A stretch of 64,000 bases of DNA. It comes from Pampus argenteus. Taxonomy: Eukaryota; Chordata; Actinopteri; Scombriformes; Stromateidae. The DNA is taken from contig CM072873.1 in NCBI GenBank assembly GCA_036937835.1, positions 13,504,001-13,568,000 on the forward strand, in the 5' to 3' direction. This document shows positions 1 to 13,600 of the stretch, one piece after another. The position numbers and the translations under genes were made by a program. The notes beneath the pieces were generated by a model, which was not told the DNA's origin, made no database searches, and worked only from the letters and a program-made list of their open reading frames with translations. Position 1 is the stretch's first letter. Each line of letters starts with the position of its first letter.

Positions 1-579
1 GTGCACAGGAAGGTCGCAGGAACAGAGATGACACACTGGGATTTTAGGGCGAACACTACTGCTCCACCTCGGCACACAAGGTAAATATGATGATAAAAGG
101 TGATTAATACTATGTAGACGTAAACTGTGCGTACATATACGCATACATATGACTAACTAAAATACAAACTGCTGTGACTCATCAAGGTAGAGATTTATTA
201 GTTATGTCTACAGACACGGAGCGTTTCATTTAAGGCTGTATAATTTGTGTTAAATCAGATTTAACAATTTAATTAGTTAAATCTGATTTGATTCAGATTA
301 AGTAATTAAATCAGTGATTAGTGTTTATTTTATATTTAAAAAATTATGACAAATGCCCCATATGAGCAACCAGATACCAAAGTGATTTCTTATTAAATAT
401 TAATGATATTCAAATTAGCAACGTATTTGAGAATCCATTGATTATGTAATTATTTTACACAAGCAAACATTTGCAGGTTATAGATTCTTAAATGATAGGA
501 GTTGCTGCTTTTCTCAGTTTTGTATTATTATAAATAAAATATATTTGGGTTTTGGACAAAACAACACAACATTTCCTAT

Positions 580-893
580 TAGGGCTGCAAATAATTATTT
601 TCATTAACTATTGATTGGTCAATTCTTTCCCCAATTAATTGGTTAGTTCTTTTGGTCCATTCGTCACAAAATGGTGACAAATATTGATCACTGTTTTTCC
701 AAAAAAAAAAACAGTTGCAACCTAAAATGTCTTATTTTGTCCCGACCAGCAGCCCACAACCCAAACAAACCAGGTATTTTTCACATTACGGAAGCTGAAA
801 CCAGAGAATTTGGCATTTAAATTTATTAAACAAAACAAACAATCTATTATTTTAAAAAAAATAGTTGGCAATCATCTAATAGTTGCAGCCCTA
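580..893. mobile_element. hAT-like MITE, gggctgcaa family
   Basis: The segment starts with TAGGGCTGCAA and ends with the exact reverse complement, TTGCAGCCCTA. It carries the internal phrases typical of a very abundant non-autonomous fish element (repeated attaatt/attagtt motifs and a 'cttattttgtcc' core). The flanking 8-mers, tttcctat on the left and attcctac on the right, match at 6 of 8 positions, which is compatible with an old 8-bp hAT target duplication. It has no coding capacity. A related copy lies at 41150-41442 and decayed pieces lie in the cpxm1 first intron. Confidence 0.7.
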
Positions 894-1917
894 ATTCCTA
901 CAATTGATTGATGAACTGAAAAAAATAATCAGTAGATGCATTGATAATGAAAACATTACTAGTGACAGTTCACTATTTTTATATCTACTGTATGTGATGA
1001 GATTCCTCTTCACTACATGCATCTTAATAATATTCAGGCCTTGTTTCATGACAGGGCCATGCATTCAGAAATACGTAGAAAGCGGGGGCAGATACTTCAT
1101 TGCATCAAAGTGCCTGATTAAACTGCATGATTAACAAAATATATCCAGTTAGTATAAATGGCTCTAAATCATGGAGGCTAATATTGAAACGTTAAATGTG
1201 AAATTTGGTGCCATCTAGTGAGTTCATAACCCAGACACTACTGTTTCAAATACACCCTAGTAGTGCCTTAAAGACTGGGATGGTATTATTTAAGTAATTT
1301 AATTCACATAAAGAGCAAAAGCATAAATCCACATTAGGATAAATTAGAATATTTTAACTGATATGTCTGGTGGGAATCAGACTAAATCACAGCATGGGTG
1401 TGGCAGCAGCCTCACATGGCATTTTCTCTCACGACAGATTAACAAAATAGGATGAAAACATTAGGAAAAACTATTTGGATTATAGGTTAATTAATGTAAA
1501 GGAGAATCAAGGCTAGCTAATCCTCCCCCATTAGGATTTATGACTCTCCGGATTCACACACACTGCCTCTATTATTACCAACCAAAGTTCATTAAATATC
1601 AGTAATGTTCATGACTACAAAATGAGGCGTTTTAATGTTCATATTATTTCATTTTAACAGCCGTAACTGCTGTTACAAATGTCACTTTTAAAGATGATAT
1701 TTGACAGCTGTCAGTTGGATACTCCCTGACCAACTGCTAGCAACAGTACCCGTTAGCGCCGGTTGGCTTTTTTGTTCAATAAAAACCTCACTTTCCGATC
1801 TCATTTCAACAAAATACACACATATGTTTTGCAAAACAGATGTGTAAATATGTTTTAAAGTCAACCAATGTAGTCTAGACGACAAATGTGTGCTAAATCC
1901 TACCTGTTTCTATTCAG

Positions 1918-2078
1918 AAATCCGGCTAACCGTTCAGCTTCGCCCCAGACAGGCTACATCCATCCATGGAGGTCTAACCAGACACATCCTCCCTGCGGTG
2001 TCCGAGCTGCTGCCTGTCCCAGCCCGCCTGACAGACACTGTGGGGCCCGGTGAAACTTCAGCTTCAGACTATAAACGT
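1918..2078 (+). other. Unassigned candidate exon
   Basis: This GC-richer segment sits in AT-rich surroundings. It is preceded by a pyrimidine-rich tract ending in TCAG and followed by a strong donor (AAAC|GTGAGT). One frame is open throughout and reads IRLTVQLRPRQATS... to ...ETSASDYK. I do not recognise the protein. A second frame is open from a possible exon ending at base 80 (CACAAG|GTAAAT) to a stop near 2052. A possible 3' exon begins near 2276, with an AATAAA at about 2301. It may be a lncRNA, a UTR exon or a chance ORF. Confidence 0.25.
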
Positions 2079-3716
2079 GAGTATATATATATATAAAAAC
2101 ATTATACTGTATTCGCTTGTATGTAGAATAGCTGGCAATGCTTAAAATACAGAGATACAGTGTTGTGTAAATCAAAGACTGAATTAATTAAAGAATTAAA
2201 GATATGCATTTTTGATTATATTTTGATTGTGAGATTATATTTTATCTACCTTTTTTTGTAATGCATATTTAAAGATAATTTGTACATAAAGGGAACTTGA
2301 ATAAAATGTCTTCTTTGTCCAATCTTTTGTCTTGTGAAGGTCTTTTTAAACTTCATATAATAATACAATAATCAGTATCAGTAAAAAAAAAAACAAAAAA
2401 AAACCACATTGTCACAGAAAACAGCCAACAAAATGAGTAAATTTAAATATTCACAAAAAAAACCCAAAGCAACAGAGATAAATTGGATTCAAACTAAGTA
2501 AGCTGAAATTTGCCTCACTCATTAACAGTGAAGCATACTGTATACAAAACAAACACCACAGCTGTATTACTCGGCAGTAACGCCCAAAGCTTTCAGTATC
2601 TCCAGGAAGGGAGCTTCACCCTCTGGCCACAGTCTTTGACTCTATCTCTAATTATATGAACAGACAGGAATAAAGCTTAGATACAACAAGAGCATGTCAA
2701 GTATGTCAATGGGCAATAATACTGTGGAGTTTGTAAACACTATAAAAAAACATAAGTGAGAGTAGAAGAGGATTTGTTCACTGGTCTTTACTTGATACTA
2801 AATAGCAATGCCACAAAAATCACAGGAGAAAGTTCAGATCTATCAATTTATTCTATCCTGTAGACATGAATGAAGCAATTTACTAAATTAAATAATGAAA
2901 TTAATTTCAATACATTTTAAAAATCAAGAAAATCATGGACATCGTGGATTTTTCTACTCTAATATTACATGCAGTCAATGATGAAAACACAAGAGGTTAT
3001 AAATGATCAATCTGTCCTGCGTGTTTGTATGTAGCAATAGAAAACACGCGTAACCTTACTGAAAGTGTGTTTAGTAAACAGTTCGTGTCGACCCTGTCAC
3101 ATGAGGCTTGTACCACAAAGCAAGAGCAGCTGGCTTACTTTTTAACAGGAACTAATCACCATGAGAGTTTACACTAAACTGACAAGTATAAAAGAGAAAC
3201 ATACATTTTTATAAGTCTGTAGAATCATTTTTACCTTTCCTGGCTTTCCATTTCTACTCTGGTTTTAAAGCAAACCTTCAAACACACAGAGAGACAGTTT
3301 ACGTCACGCAATACATAATGCTGATTAGTTGCATTTCAACTGTGCAAATGTTTTCGCCTCTTAAAAGGAATGGCGAACAGTCTCAATGCTTTTACACTCT
3401 GCTTCCATCGCTGCAGCTCAGAATTTAAAGAGGCAACTTTGTGACGATAAAGGGAAATAAAAATAAAACCCTCCGTTGTCTTTTAGGCTATTGGGGAAAT
3501 GATCCGCACGCTGTTATTACCGTAGCTGCTTTTTTATGATAATTTTATGATGAGCTACGTGAAAGCCAGCTAACCCAGAGAAAGTGGAACTTTGCTTTGT
3601 GGTACAGGCCTCTGACTTGTCCTGAGCGTTTGGTTGCCTTAAATGCATACTGGGAAATCATGATCATAGAAACTGAATGCTTGATCATGCCATTTCTTTT
3701 TGTGTATACAGACTAC

Positions 3717-4391
3717 TCAATCATTTTCCCCATCTCTCTGTATATAGAATTTGTACTCAAACAGAGTGAAGTTCATGATTTTGGCCACAAACTCAGGAAT
3801 AACAAACTCCCTTATCTTCTCGTAGCCCATGTGCTCATACAGCTTTTGAGCATCACTCTGGACCACAGAGGTGTACAGGATAACGGCTGCATAACCTCTG
3901 TCACGAGTAAACTCCGCTACTGTCCGACACAGAGCCTTAGCGATGCCCATCCCGCGGTGACTGCGGCGCACAGACATGCGTTTCAGCTCTAAACACTCAG
4001 GCGCATTCTCATTCGGGAGGCAAGCCACCATGCCGACCACCCCGCCTTCACTTTCAGCCACCCAAAAAAATGAGTCTTTCTGCTTCAGGTAGGTCTCACT
4101 GATGTTGTTGAGGTCCTTCCTGAGGGAGGTTTCGATGTATTTGTTAAACATGTAGACAACAAACTGCTGGATCCCGGCTAGGAGGAGGGTGACGGCCAGG
4201 ATGGGCAGAAGGAAGGATTTGGAGCTGGTCAAGAGAGCACAGAACACGCACATGAGCACCATCTGGATCAGAGGCTGTTTCAGACAGTGCATGAAAGACG
4301 AAGGCACATGCTCGCTCATCCCCAGGGTGAAGATCTCCTTCACGGCCTCAGCATCGTCATCCCGATACTTCCGGATCTGGATATTAGCCAT
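3717..4391 (-). CDS. nat8: NAT8/camello-like N-acetyltransferase
   Basis: This is a single coding exon of 224 aa starting MANIQIRKYRDDDAEAVKEI. Family knowledge: NAT8 proteins are ER/Golgi-membrane GNAT enzymes that use acetyl-CoA on cysteine S-conjugates or on lysines. Seen here: an N-terminal GNAT strand/helix, a strongly hydrophobic membrane hairpin at about residues 40-82, and a C-terminal GNAT core. The core contains the acetyl-CoA pyrophosphate loop RSHRGMGIAKAL (about residues 143-154, the Q/RxxGxG/A motif) and YEHMGY near residue 187. Length fits the family (about 220-230 aa). The start is supported by a good Kozak context (GAGCC ATG G) and by a splice acceptor 12 nt upstream (exon start 4403), which joins a non-coding 5' exon ending at 5744. 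Fish carry several tandem NAT8-like genes, so the exact orthologue is uncertain. NAT8L, the aspartate acetyltransferase, is a different gene. Confidence 0.85.
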   Translation of the reverse strand: MANIQIRKYRDDDAEAVKEIFTLGMSEHVPSSFMHCLKQPLIQMVLMCVFCALLTSSKSFLLPILAVTLLLAGIQQFVVYMFNKYIETSLRKDLNNISETYLKQKDSFFWVAESEGGVVGMVACLPNENAPECLELKRMSVRRSHRGMGIAKALCRTVAEFTRDRGYAAVILYTSVVQSDAQKLYEHMGYEKIREFVIPEFVAKIMNFTLFEYKFYIQRDGEND

Positions 4392-4403
4392 GGCTCAGCT
4401 TTG

Positions 4404-5743
4404 CTGTTCAATACAAGAGGTGAAACTGTGAGAGGTGACAAACTGCTTTCATCAGTTTTCAATCATGTTATTTCTTTTTATTCCCTTTTTAACTCTACAC
4501 AACAATGATGCTACACATCATATCTTTGAGTTTTGAACTGTTGGTGGGACAAAACAGGGACCATGGGAAATTATAATGAGCATTGTTTTTTTCCATTTTT
4601 CATTTTCTGACCTTTTACAGATAACGTGATTGATCAATAAAGTAATTGTTAGTTGCTGCCTGTCCCTGTATCTCATCACACCGTGTGCTCAGTTAAATTA
4701 TCACTCCACTTTAATCTGTTAAACTGATACCAGAGGAATAGTTTCAGTTATTTATCGAGTAAAACATTTCTCATTTACTAATTACAGCTTTACAAAGGTC
4801 AAATTGTTTTCATTTCCTACACATAATAGAGGCAGGTTTTTTAGGTTGCTGATTGCTTTAAATTGGGTGCTGGTAATCTGTATCATGATTAGAATACATG
4901 TACTCAAACACTGCACTAAAGAGTTGATAATCAATTACATTATGTTAATCCATTTTGTGAAACTTAAAGAAGTACTATTTCACTTCCCTATATTTAAAGC
5001 AGGAAATATTGCACAGCTAAATCCGTTGACCACAACTGAACAGTATCCATTTACCTTACAGATGAAGATATTATATGTAATTCATGCCAATATATCAAGC
5101 CATTATTATCTTATTACAGATATATCAATACATAACTTTTCACAGAAAGATTCTGACATGTCACAGTAAGAAAAGCACAGAGTTAGTAACCAAATCAAAT
5201 CAATGACACTAATTTCACTAATTTCGACGCCTGAAACCTCATAATGCATAACCTACTATGAAGAGAAGGAATGATTAAAACCTGTTTTAATGATAACAAT
5301 AGCAGCTTATTGTTGTTTTAAGACGGACTTGAAAAAGTGTGAATCTGTCCTTTAAATACAACTGTGAAGAAAACACTCTTTCCACGTACACTTAAAATCA
5401 ATAACTTACAGTAAATACACCATGAAGGATTATTTCCGGTATATTCGTGAAGACAGTTTCACCTAAGATCACAATGAGACTCAAACTAGCAACTAAATGA
5501 GTTCGAGTCACGTAAGAAACCGTTTTAGTTGTTAACCAATTGACCAACTTGACACATATTTATCTATTACACGAAAGTTTTGTTCAGATGATCATAAAGT
5601 CCCTGCGTCCTTTAAGTAAATGTGCAGGGTAATCAACATTAGCTAACAGCAGCTAGCATCAATGCTAGCCTCGCAAAGCTGCCAAACATTTGAGTCCAGT
5701 ACTCTGAAGGCGTAAAACTGGTAAATAAACAAACACTACTTAC
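4404..5743 (-). other. 5' intron of the NAT8-like gene
   Basis: This intron lies between the non-coding first exon and the coding exon. No genes lie inside it. It contains one decayed TTAA-flanked MITE (4964-5355). Confidence 0.55.
4964..5355. mobile_element. TTAA-flanked MITE copy
   Basis: It is bounded by TTAA on both sides. The left end reads TTAAAGAAGTACTATTTCAC. The right end carries the shared terminus ttgttttaagacggacttg followed, after a short gap, by tgtcctttaa. The same terminus is found at 40265-40296 and, inverted, in the 54309-54439 foldback element. The internal sequence is degenerate and has no transposase. Confidence 0.55.
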
Positions 5744-5870
5744 CTGATTTAGCCTAAGGTTCTTGAAAGTGGAGTCTGAACTTGCTAAAAGCAAAAAAAG
5801 ATGTCAAATGAGTCCAAATCCATTCATATTGTCTGTTTCTTCCTTGCTCGGCTACGGTGCGTTCACAAAC
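5744..5870 (-). other. nat8: Probable non-coding first exon of the NAT8-like gene
   Basis: A consensus minus-strand donor (CAG|GTAAGTAG) ends an exon at 5744. The exon is oriented toward the acceptor just upstream of the NAT8-like ATG. The 5' limit (about 5870, near a slightly GC-richer stretch) is a guess. Confidence 0.45.
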
Positions 5871-7649
5871 CGTCATGAGAATGGGAAATACCACGTTTTT
5901 TGTGATTAGTTCTACTGAAATATTTTCTTTTCGACTTAATTACTGCGATTTTGCCACAGGTTTGTTGAAAGTGGAAGATATCGTTACCGTGAAAAATTAC
6001 GACTCGTGGAAGTTCGTGTTAAGTGTTTTTCCAACTCGGCTCATAATCTTACCATAGATGTAGATACATACTGTCACTTGAATGCGGCTTGGACAGCATC
6101 ATAAATAGTAAGCGCTGTTGTAATACCTCCATGGCTGAACTGTCTTCACACATTTGTTTTTATGTTTGTTTTTTCAAGTCAAACATTATACATTCTGACT
6201 CTAGCACTTAACTCTGCATAATTAATTAAAGATTGGCACTGTATGTATTACTAACTTGACAGTTAAGATTTTGATTATTACCATGTAGAACTAAGACCAT
6301 ATTTACTTAGCCAGTTGTGTTTAATCATTGACTCCCTTAAAACAAACCAAATGTCCACTTGCGACCCCTCATCACCAGTTATATGTCTGCTGATTTTGAC
6401 CACTTCCACCAAAAAGGGATTTCTGTTTTTCTGTTTCATGTGAATATTTTTAGAAACCTAAAAAAAGGTGAAATTTTGCAGTAAAAAGAAATACAGACAA
6501 TAAAGGAACATTTAAATAAACATAATTAAACAACAGCTGTTATATGTTTTGTTTGTTTTTATTTTCCTATCTTAACAATCATCTTGTGACCCATCAGATT
6601 TCTCTTGTGGCCGCTTGTGGGTGCTTCGATCCCTAGGTTGTGGACCGCTGCCCTACAGTACATGGTAAAATTTAGCATTTTAAAAAATATGATTTACACA
6701 CAACACTATGCATGTCATGAAAATAGCCTATTGTTACCTATGATTTTATCTGAATAACTAATTTTAAAAGAATCAACAACAACAACAAAAAAATATATAT
6801 TTTAGAGAGATTCTCCAAGTTATTAGCTATTTTTGCATAGAAGTACTAAGTCAAATTTGTTGGTTGTATTTACAATACTGATCTTAAAGAAGAGAATGGT
6901 TTGACAAAACACAGTAAAAGCTTTAGGGTAAATAGGTCACAACTCCCCCCAGAACTATGCAAAAACATTATTGCTCCATTTGCATTGCTGATAAGGTTTT
7001 ATCTGTAGTCTTTAGTAGCAAGCACAAGATAATCCATTTTGGTTAATTGTCAGGCCATAGATCTACTGTAAATAAACCCTGAGGCAAAAGTCATTTTACA
7101 AAAACTCTAACAATGAACACAGGGGTAAAACCTGTCTTACAAGTTTCATCAAAAAAGTGTCTAAAATTTGGCAATAACATACAGTATATGCAGACAAAAA
7201 AAAAACGTCAGCTATACAACCTCAAAAAAGAGACAGTGAAGGTCAGAGAGGTCACTAACTGCTGCCATTACAGGCAAAACATTAACTGTAGTCACAATAA
7301 CACATGTTGTGGTAGCTTTCGCTACAGCACCAATGAGTTAGAATAAATGTTGTAATTCACAATATATGAAGACTGAAAAAATAATTTATTGTCTCCTTAA
7401 AACAATTTTGACTAGATTTCATACATCTAATGATTATAAAGATTTTCCCTTTTTTATGGAGTAAACATTCCTGTTGTAAACATGCTGATAGTCAAAAGAT
7501 ATAAAAGCATTATCTTTTCTTTTTAAACATTTAGTTTTGTTTTGTTTAAAACATTTATATCACATTTATTTTCCTGGTCAACCAAGCAGTGTGCAGAAAC
7601 AAAACAGCTGAAAATAAAAATTTCTTTGTGTTTCTCTGTGTCTTCGCCT
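5871..7649. other. Intergenic region and slc39a8 3' UTR
   Basis: No coding exons were seen. The right part should be the slc39a8 3' UTR. Minus-strand AATAAA signals are visible at 7565-7570 and 7385-7390. The remainder is AT-rich and unassigned. Confidence 0.5.
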
Positions 7650-10600
7650 CTAGCCCAGGTTGATACTCCCTGCAAACATGGTAATCATCAGTATGATGGT
7701 GAACCCGGTGAGCAGCCCTGCATTCTGGATCAGGAAGAAGATTATCTTGGTGGACATTTGTCTCTGTTCCTTTGCTATGTTGTCCATCTCTGGAAACTGA
7801 GAGGAAGAATGACAATCAGATCAGATCTGTGTGATGCACAATCCTTTAACACACGCCAGTGTCATATAATACACTGGCCTTATTGTTCAATAGACAATGT
7901 ATAGAACTTTACAGGAAGTACGGTAATAATATACAAGCAGGATGTGTGAAAAGGTTGGTTTGTGAGGTTACAATCATTAATTTGTTCTCACACAAAGAAA
8001 CCAAAAGTCTGCATTCTCACCATGTGATTCCTGATGTTGATAAAACTGGTTTTGCATGTTACATATACAGATTGGCGTGGTGGGGGTCAAATATTTCAAA
8101 ACTTAAAAGATGTGGCTTGTGATGTTTTATGTTTTTCAAATTGTAAACAAATCCAGTGATAAGACTGAGCTCAACAATGAACTGATCCTACTATTGCCAG
8201 TGAAGCCAAAGCCTAAAGGTTTGTTAAAACAGAATGCAAAGCAAATTTTCACTTTGTCTCATTTGCATGTATTTGACTGCTGGACCTTTTGTGTTTATTG
8301 TTTGTTTGTGGGAGTATCTTCAGTTCTTAACTTCTGACTGACCTCAGAACTAACCAGAGGCTCCCAGTTGTTAATGTTATTTCCCTAAAATGTCTTTCTC
8401 CGTTTCCCTCTATGTCTCTGTATAGTTATAATAGATAATAGACAGAAATAGATTCATGAAGCTCTGAGATACACGCAAATGTTTCACTTAAATTAAAACA
8501 TTGTTTGTGTTTTTTTTACACAGTAATACAGATTTTTCTCTCTATCCCATCACAAACATATCACTGAGCCACATTGTTGCACTGAGTGACATGTTCCTTT
8601 ATTACCATGAACTACCAGTGGTTTTGAGAAAATTTAGTTTTGAAAGAGTTATGTCTTCAGAAAGGGTAGTTAAGTCAAAAATATATTGAGAGGCCAACTA
8701 GCACATTCTTGGTGTTGATGTTTTCATGAGATTTGGTGACAATGAGAAAAATATAGAACAACACAATTCTTCATCATTTAGATACAAAAGTGAGCTACTG
8801 CGCAACTGTAAAAAGTACAAAAAGATCTATTTGGACATGTACAGTGTCGTCACGTATTGCAGCGCAACTCACCATGTCTGCCAGTGCAATATACAGGAAC
8901 ATTCCCCCTGCAATGGCAAAGATTACGTTGGGGGCAAAGTTGCTCCCAAGCAGGATACCAAACACAAGGCCGATGTAACACGACATTGCTGACAGCAAGT
9001 TGAAGAATATAGCTTGTGGTACGCTCATACCAGCATTCAGCAAGATCACAAAGTCACCTGTAGAAGGAAATAAAACATAGGTTTTTTAATGGGATCATTA
9101 AGCTACTGACATTTCTAACATACGTTGGCTAGAAGCTAGAAGCAACCTCACAGTGACATTTACATGATTCCCTCTCTACTACACACATCTGTTCATTCTC
9201 TAATGAATGAGCAGGCATTCATTTTCTTTTTGAAAAAATCTTACTCTGTTTACATCACTTAGTATGCGATAAAGATAAATATATATTATTTATTAGGTGA
9301 CCAGAAAAAATAAAAACCTCGACAATGACACATATATGGAAAATGGAATAAATTAGACCTGAATAAATTGTCCAGTTCATTTTCATATATGGAAGAGCAG
9401 GACTGTTGCATTGTATTAAATGGTTTATAGTTTTCAGGCCAGTCAGTGTATAAATGTGTGGAGTTGAAATACATGATGCAGTGCAGTTCTGCAGCGTGTC
9501 AGCAGAGGTCGATAAAGGCCAGAGATTCTTCATCTTTAAAAGATCCTTAGTTTAGTTTAGGTAAAAGATATGATGGAAATGATGAATAATGTTTGCTTAT
9601 CACTCACCCAGTTCATGGGGAAACTCCTCACATATTATGGCAGTGGACGTACTGAACCCTGTCAGTACGGACACTGTGAACGAGGCGCCGATAGCCAGGC
9701 CATCGATGAAGTTGTGCAGCGCATCGCTCAGCGTTATCATCCATGCCACCGTCTTGATGCTGGTCATGTGTCGCCCACACAGCCAGTAACACATCACACC
9801 AGACACCTGGCCTTCCTGGAAGAGTTTAAAGAATCACACACAGCTCATGCTACTGTTTGAAGAGTCGAACGCAAACAGCAGGCATATGTGGATTTAGTGG
9901 TTTACAGAGATAACATGCCACGATACCTATGTTTAAAACCCAAAGTTCAAGTCATCCACGCAAAGAAAGCTTTAAATTTTAGATGTTAAATCAAGGCTGG
10001 ATCTAATTATTTTAGAAAAAAATGCATGCATGTTTAATTCAGACACCACTGCACAGGCAAAACTGTTTTTTTTCTTAACTTCCACTTCCACTGTATTTGA
10101 AAATATACTTTCCATCTTAATAGGTCGAATTAACAAAAAACACAACAGCTTCAGAATGATAGACTACAGGAAATATTTTCCTAAATGGTTTGCAACATAT
10201 CTCTTCAATGACAAGTATAATGGCACAAGTGTTACCAATGGGGAAACCTGAGAAAAGGCAGACATAAACAGAGCCTTTGGGACTTAGTTGAGGATACTCT
10301 GCTGTGACAAAACACCCCTTTTATTAGCCACAGCCAAACAAGGAGTCTTTGTCCTCAAAACAGACAATTCCAGCATTTACCAGGAGGGGAAGGATCTGAG
10401 ACCTTCAGCTTGGTTCATTGCTTGATCCCTCTGTGACACCGGCATGTCTGTTTGCTCAGTATTTTGATTCCCACAGAGCCAGATTCCTCCATATGACACA
10501 AGAGATTTTAACATTTAAATATTAATGTCAACTCTAATCGTCCTGTGTCTTCTGATTATCGCTCAGTAAACGTCCAAAACCATAAGACGTGTGTCCACAT

Positions 10601-13600
10601 ATCACTAGTTTTTGGTTGTTACAGAATCTGTCTACGATTTTCCTATTTTCATGATGCACACTGTAACTCACACGTGCTTGACTAATAAATTGAGTCATGT
10701 TGTTTATAGCCCATGGTGAATTCTTGGTACATGGACTTGTGATAGAAGACAGCAAATCTGTATCAAGCACACAATTGATTACTCTAATGACTGATAAGAC
10801 TTCAAGAAACTTTTTTTTTTTTTTACAAGCTATAACATGATTACATGTACAAAGTTGCACTGCTATGTAGGTTAATGTGACCTACACCAAATCCTCAGCC
10901 TCTATATATTACACTGTTATACATGAATCAGGTGTGTTCTGGTACCTGAGAAGTCATCACAATCGGATGTGTAGGCTCGGGGTTTGGGCTGCTCCTGTCT
11001 GTGGCGATGGTGTTGATGCTGGTCAAGACGATGGAGTCCTTTTTCTCCAATATGTCTCCATTATGGAGGAAGTTTTCTTGAGGTTGCTCTGCAGGAGTGC
11101 AGTGGCTGTGGCCGTGCTAAGGACAAGAGAGGACAGAATATCAGCAGAGTAGGAAGACAAAGAGGGTGGAAACAGCTGATAGAAAGAACAAAACGCTGTG
11201 TATGCTTGATGAATTGGTGGATAATTATGTTATTTTGGGTCTGCATTACATAAATGCAAAAATATCCAGGTAAATCCTCAAACTGTGCCATTTCATCATT
11301 CCATGATGAATGAATGTAGTTGACACAGTAGACACAGCTGTGCTTTGAGCTAAATGCTATCATCAGCATGCTAAAAAAAGCAAGAGTGGTCTTTGCACAC
11401 CTGTAAACAGAGATAAAGCAATGGTACATTAATAATAATATAAAATCGACTACCGTACTGTCAGCACTTATGGTGAATTAGCTACGTTTCCAAAATGGCC
11501 GGAAATGTGATGAAGGTCACTTAGTTTAGTGAACTTCCTGCCCCATAGCAGTAAACACAAAGTACAGATGAGGCTGAGGGGAAATGAGTTTGAGCGTACC
11601 TTTATGGTAGTCAGTTTAATTAGCCAATAAATCACGGTTATTTATCAGAAGTCATAAAATGGCAATTAATTAATAAATGTTATACCTGTAATAAAAAAAG
11701 AAAATTGCTTGACAAAAAAATTCCTTAACACGACTGCTGTCTTACCTCATTGTCAACCCGAAGAGCCATTTTCAGTATCTTTTCCATAAAGAACAGGAGA
11801 TAAAATCCGCCAAATATTCCAACTGCATTCCCCACATAGTTGTCCGATTTGGGATCAAAACCCAGAGCCTGTGGATTAATAGAAATATAGAACAATGTAC
11901 TTATTGTATACAACACCTTTTGATCCAAATGTCTGTCTGTTTTGATTTAAGGTCCTTCATGTCTTAATGTATTATATATATGAATCATTTTATCCTTTCC
12001 CTTACAAACCTCTGGTATGAGCTGAAGCACAGCGTTGGAGAAGAGCGTCCCAATGGCCAGGGCAATGAAGTAAGTCAACACTTTGGGGAAATAAGATTTC
12101 TTGGTGAAGGGGATCAGCAGGAGACCAAGTAGAGACGCCAAGTTGATCAGAGTGACTGCCAGGAACCCATAACCCCACACTGCCAGAGAAAAAAAGGATT
12201 AACAGTTATTACATCATGATTGTTAATTAATATAACCCTAGAGCTTTTATGATTTTTGTGATGTATTTAGACCTTTGGTTCGAATTTCTATTCAGTTCAG
12301 CTTTTTCTTTTCTTGCTCATTCTTGGTACCAATTATGTTATGAAGGGTACAGAAGTTGATGCTGTAAGGCAGCACTCATAGAAGTATGAGTTCTAGTTAT
12401 AAAAATATCAAAATGTTGGCCACATAACTTTGTGACGCAACTTGAAAACCTACATTTTGTTATATTTATTACAGCAGAGTAACCAAACAGGCATTGGACA
12501 CAACACAATAGACACTGTATTTATTTGTGGAAGACAAATTCTGTTCACAAGGCCAGTGGAGGAAACAGCATGCACCACCGGACAACAACAGTCACAGTTG
12601 GCTGTAACAGCACTGAGGAGGAGTGATGGTTTATTTGAGAGGTCAGTGGCTCTGTGAGTCAGTCCAGGACATTGTTGACAATTATGGCTCCACCGCAGCA
12701 GATGACAGCGGAGAGTGGAGAAAGACAGGACAGAGTGATAATAGCAAAGGTCCAGATCTAAACCCGCTAAGCGACATACTCTCATTCTCTTAGAAAGAAA
12801 ATTAAGACTTCAAAGTTTAAAATAACTAAAAAGTCAAACTGATCTCCTGGACAAAGCAGATGAATTATATATGAATTACAGTACATTAAATCAAATCAAA
12901 TTTAATTTATATAGCCCAAAATCACAAATTACATTTGTCTCAGAGGGCTTTACAATCTGTACAGGGAGTGACACCCTCTGTCCTTAGACCCTCGATTCGG
13001 GTAAAAAAACCTTTTAACAGGGAAAAAGGTGGAAGAAGCCTCAGGAAGAGACACAGAGGAGGGATCCCTCTCTCAGGACGGACAGACGTGCAATGATGTC
13101 ACATGTACAGAACAAATCAACACACACACATTGTACAATTACAATGAATTACAATGAATTACAATGGATGATAAAATGAGAATAGGTTACAATGAATGAT
13201 GATGAATGTTTACATCAAACATGTATGATACTCAAATTTTGTTGTATACTTACCATCGACGTATGAGAGCGTTGTATGTTAAATTCATTAAATTTATATG
13301 TGATATAATGTGTTTGACACGTGTATAATATGTATTGGCTTGCTTTACTTTCGTTTTGTTCTTGTGGCCTCTGTAGGAAATATAAATAGTGTCTTTTAAA
13401 CCAGAGTGTTCTGGCAGAGACGGAAAATATACGAGAGGAAGGGAAAGGGAAGACCTCAGTCACACTGAGGCTGGATTTGAACCCTCAATTCACAGTTGAA
13501 TGAGGTTAAACTTCAGCCACTCAGCATCCAGAACACCCCTCATCCAGTTTTATAGGGTGTACAAGAAATAAAATTGACAACCAATAAGCTTAAAGGAGCA

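Larger units (their letters stand above)
1..3716. other. Left gene-poor region
   Basis: No recognisable protein gene was found. The stretch is AT-rich. It holds a hAT-like MITE (580-893), an exon-like GC-richer segment on the plus strand (1918-2078) and a possible short terminal exon on the minus strand (2578-2632). The part next to 3716 is probably 3' UTR of the NAT8-like gene, and a minus-strand AATAAA (TTTATT at 2847-2852) could end it. The rest shows nothing I can assign. Confidence 0.5.

Noticed and set aside
3597..3992. 131-aa plus-strand ORF
   Set aside because: It is mostly antisense to the NAT8-like coding exon.
4804..5169. 121-aa plus-strand ORF
   Set aside because: It is AT-rich translation across intron and MITE sequence with no protein features.
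10534..10860. 108-aa minus-strand ORF in slc39a8 intron 5
   Set aside because: It contains a poly-Lys run from poly-A, shows no recognisable domain and lacks splice support.
13440..13500. tRNA-like GG.TTTGAACCC box
   Set aside because: There is no cloverleaf around it. No true tRNA gene was found anywhere in the window.
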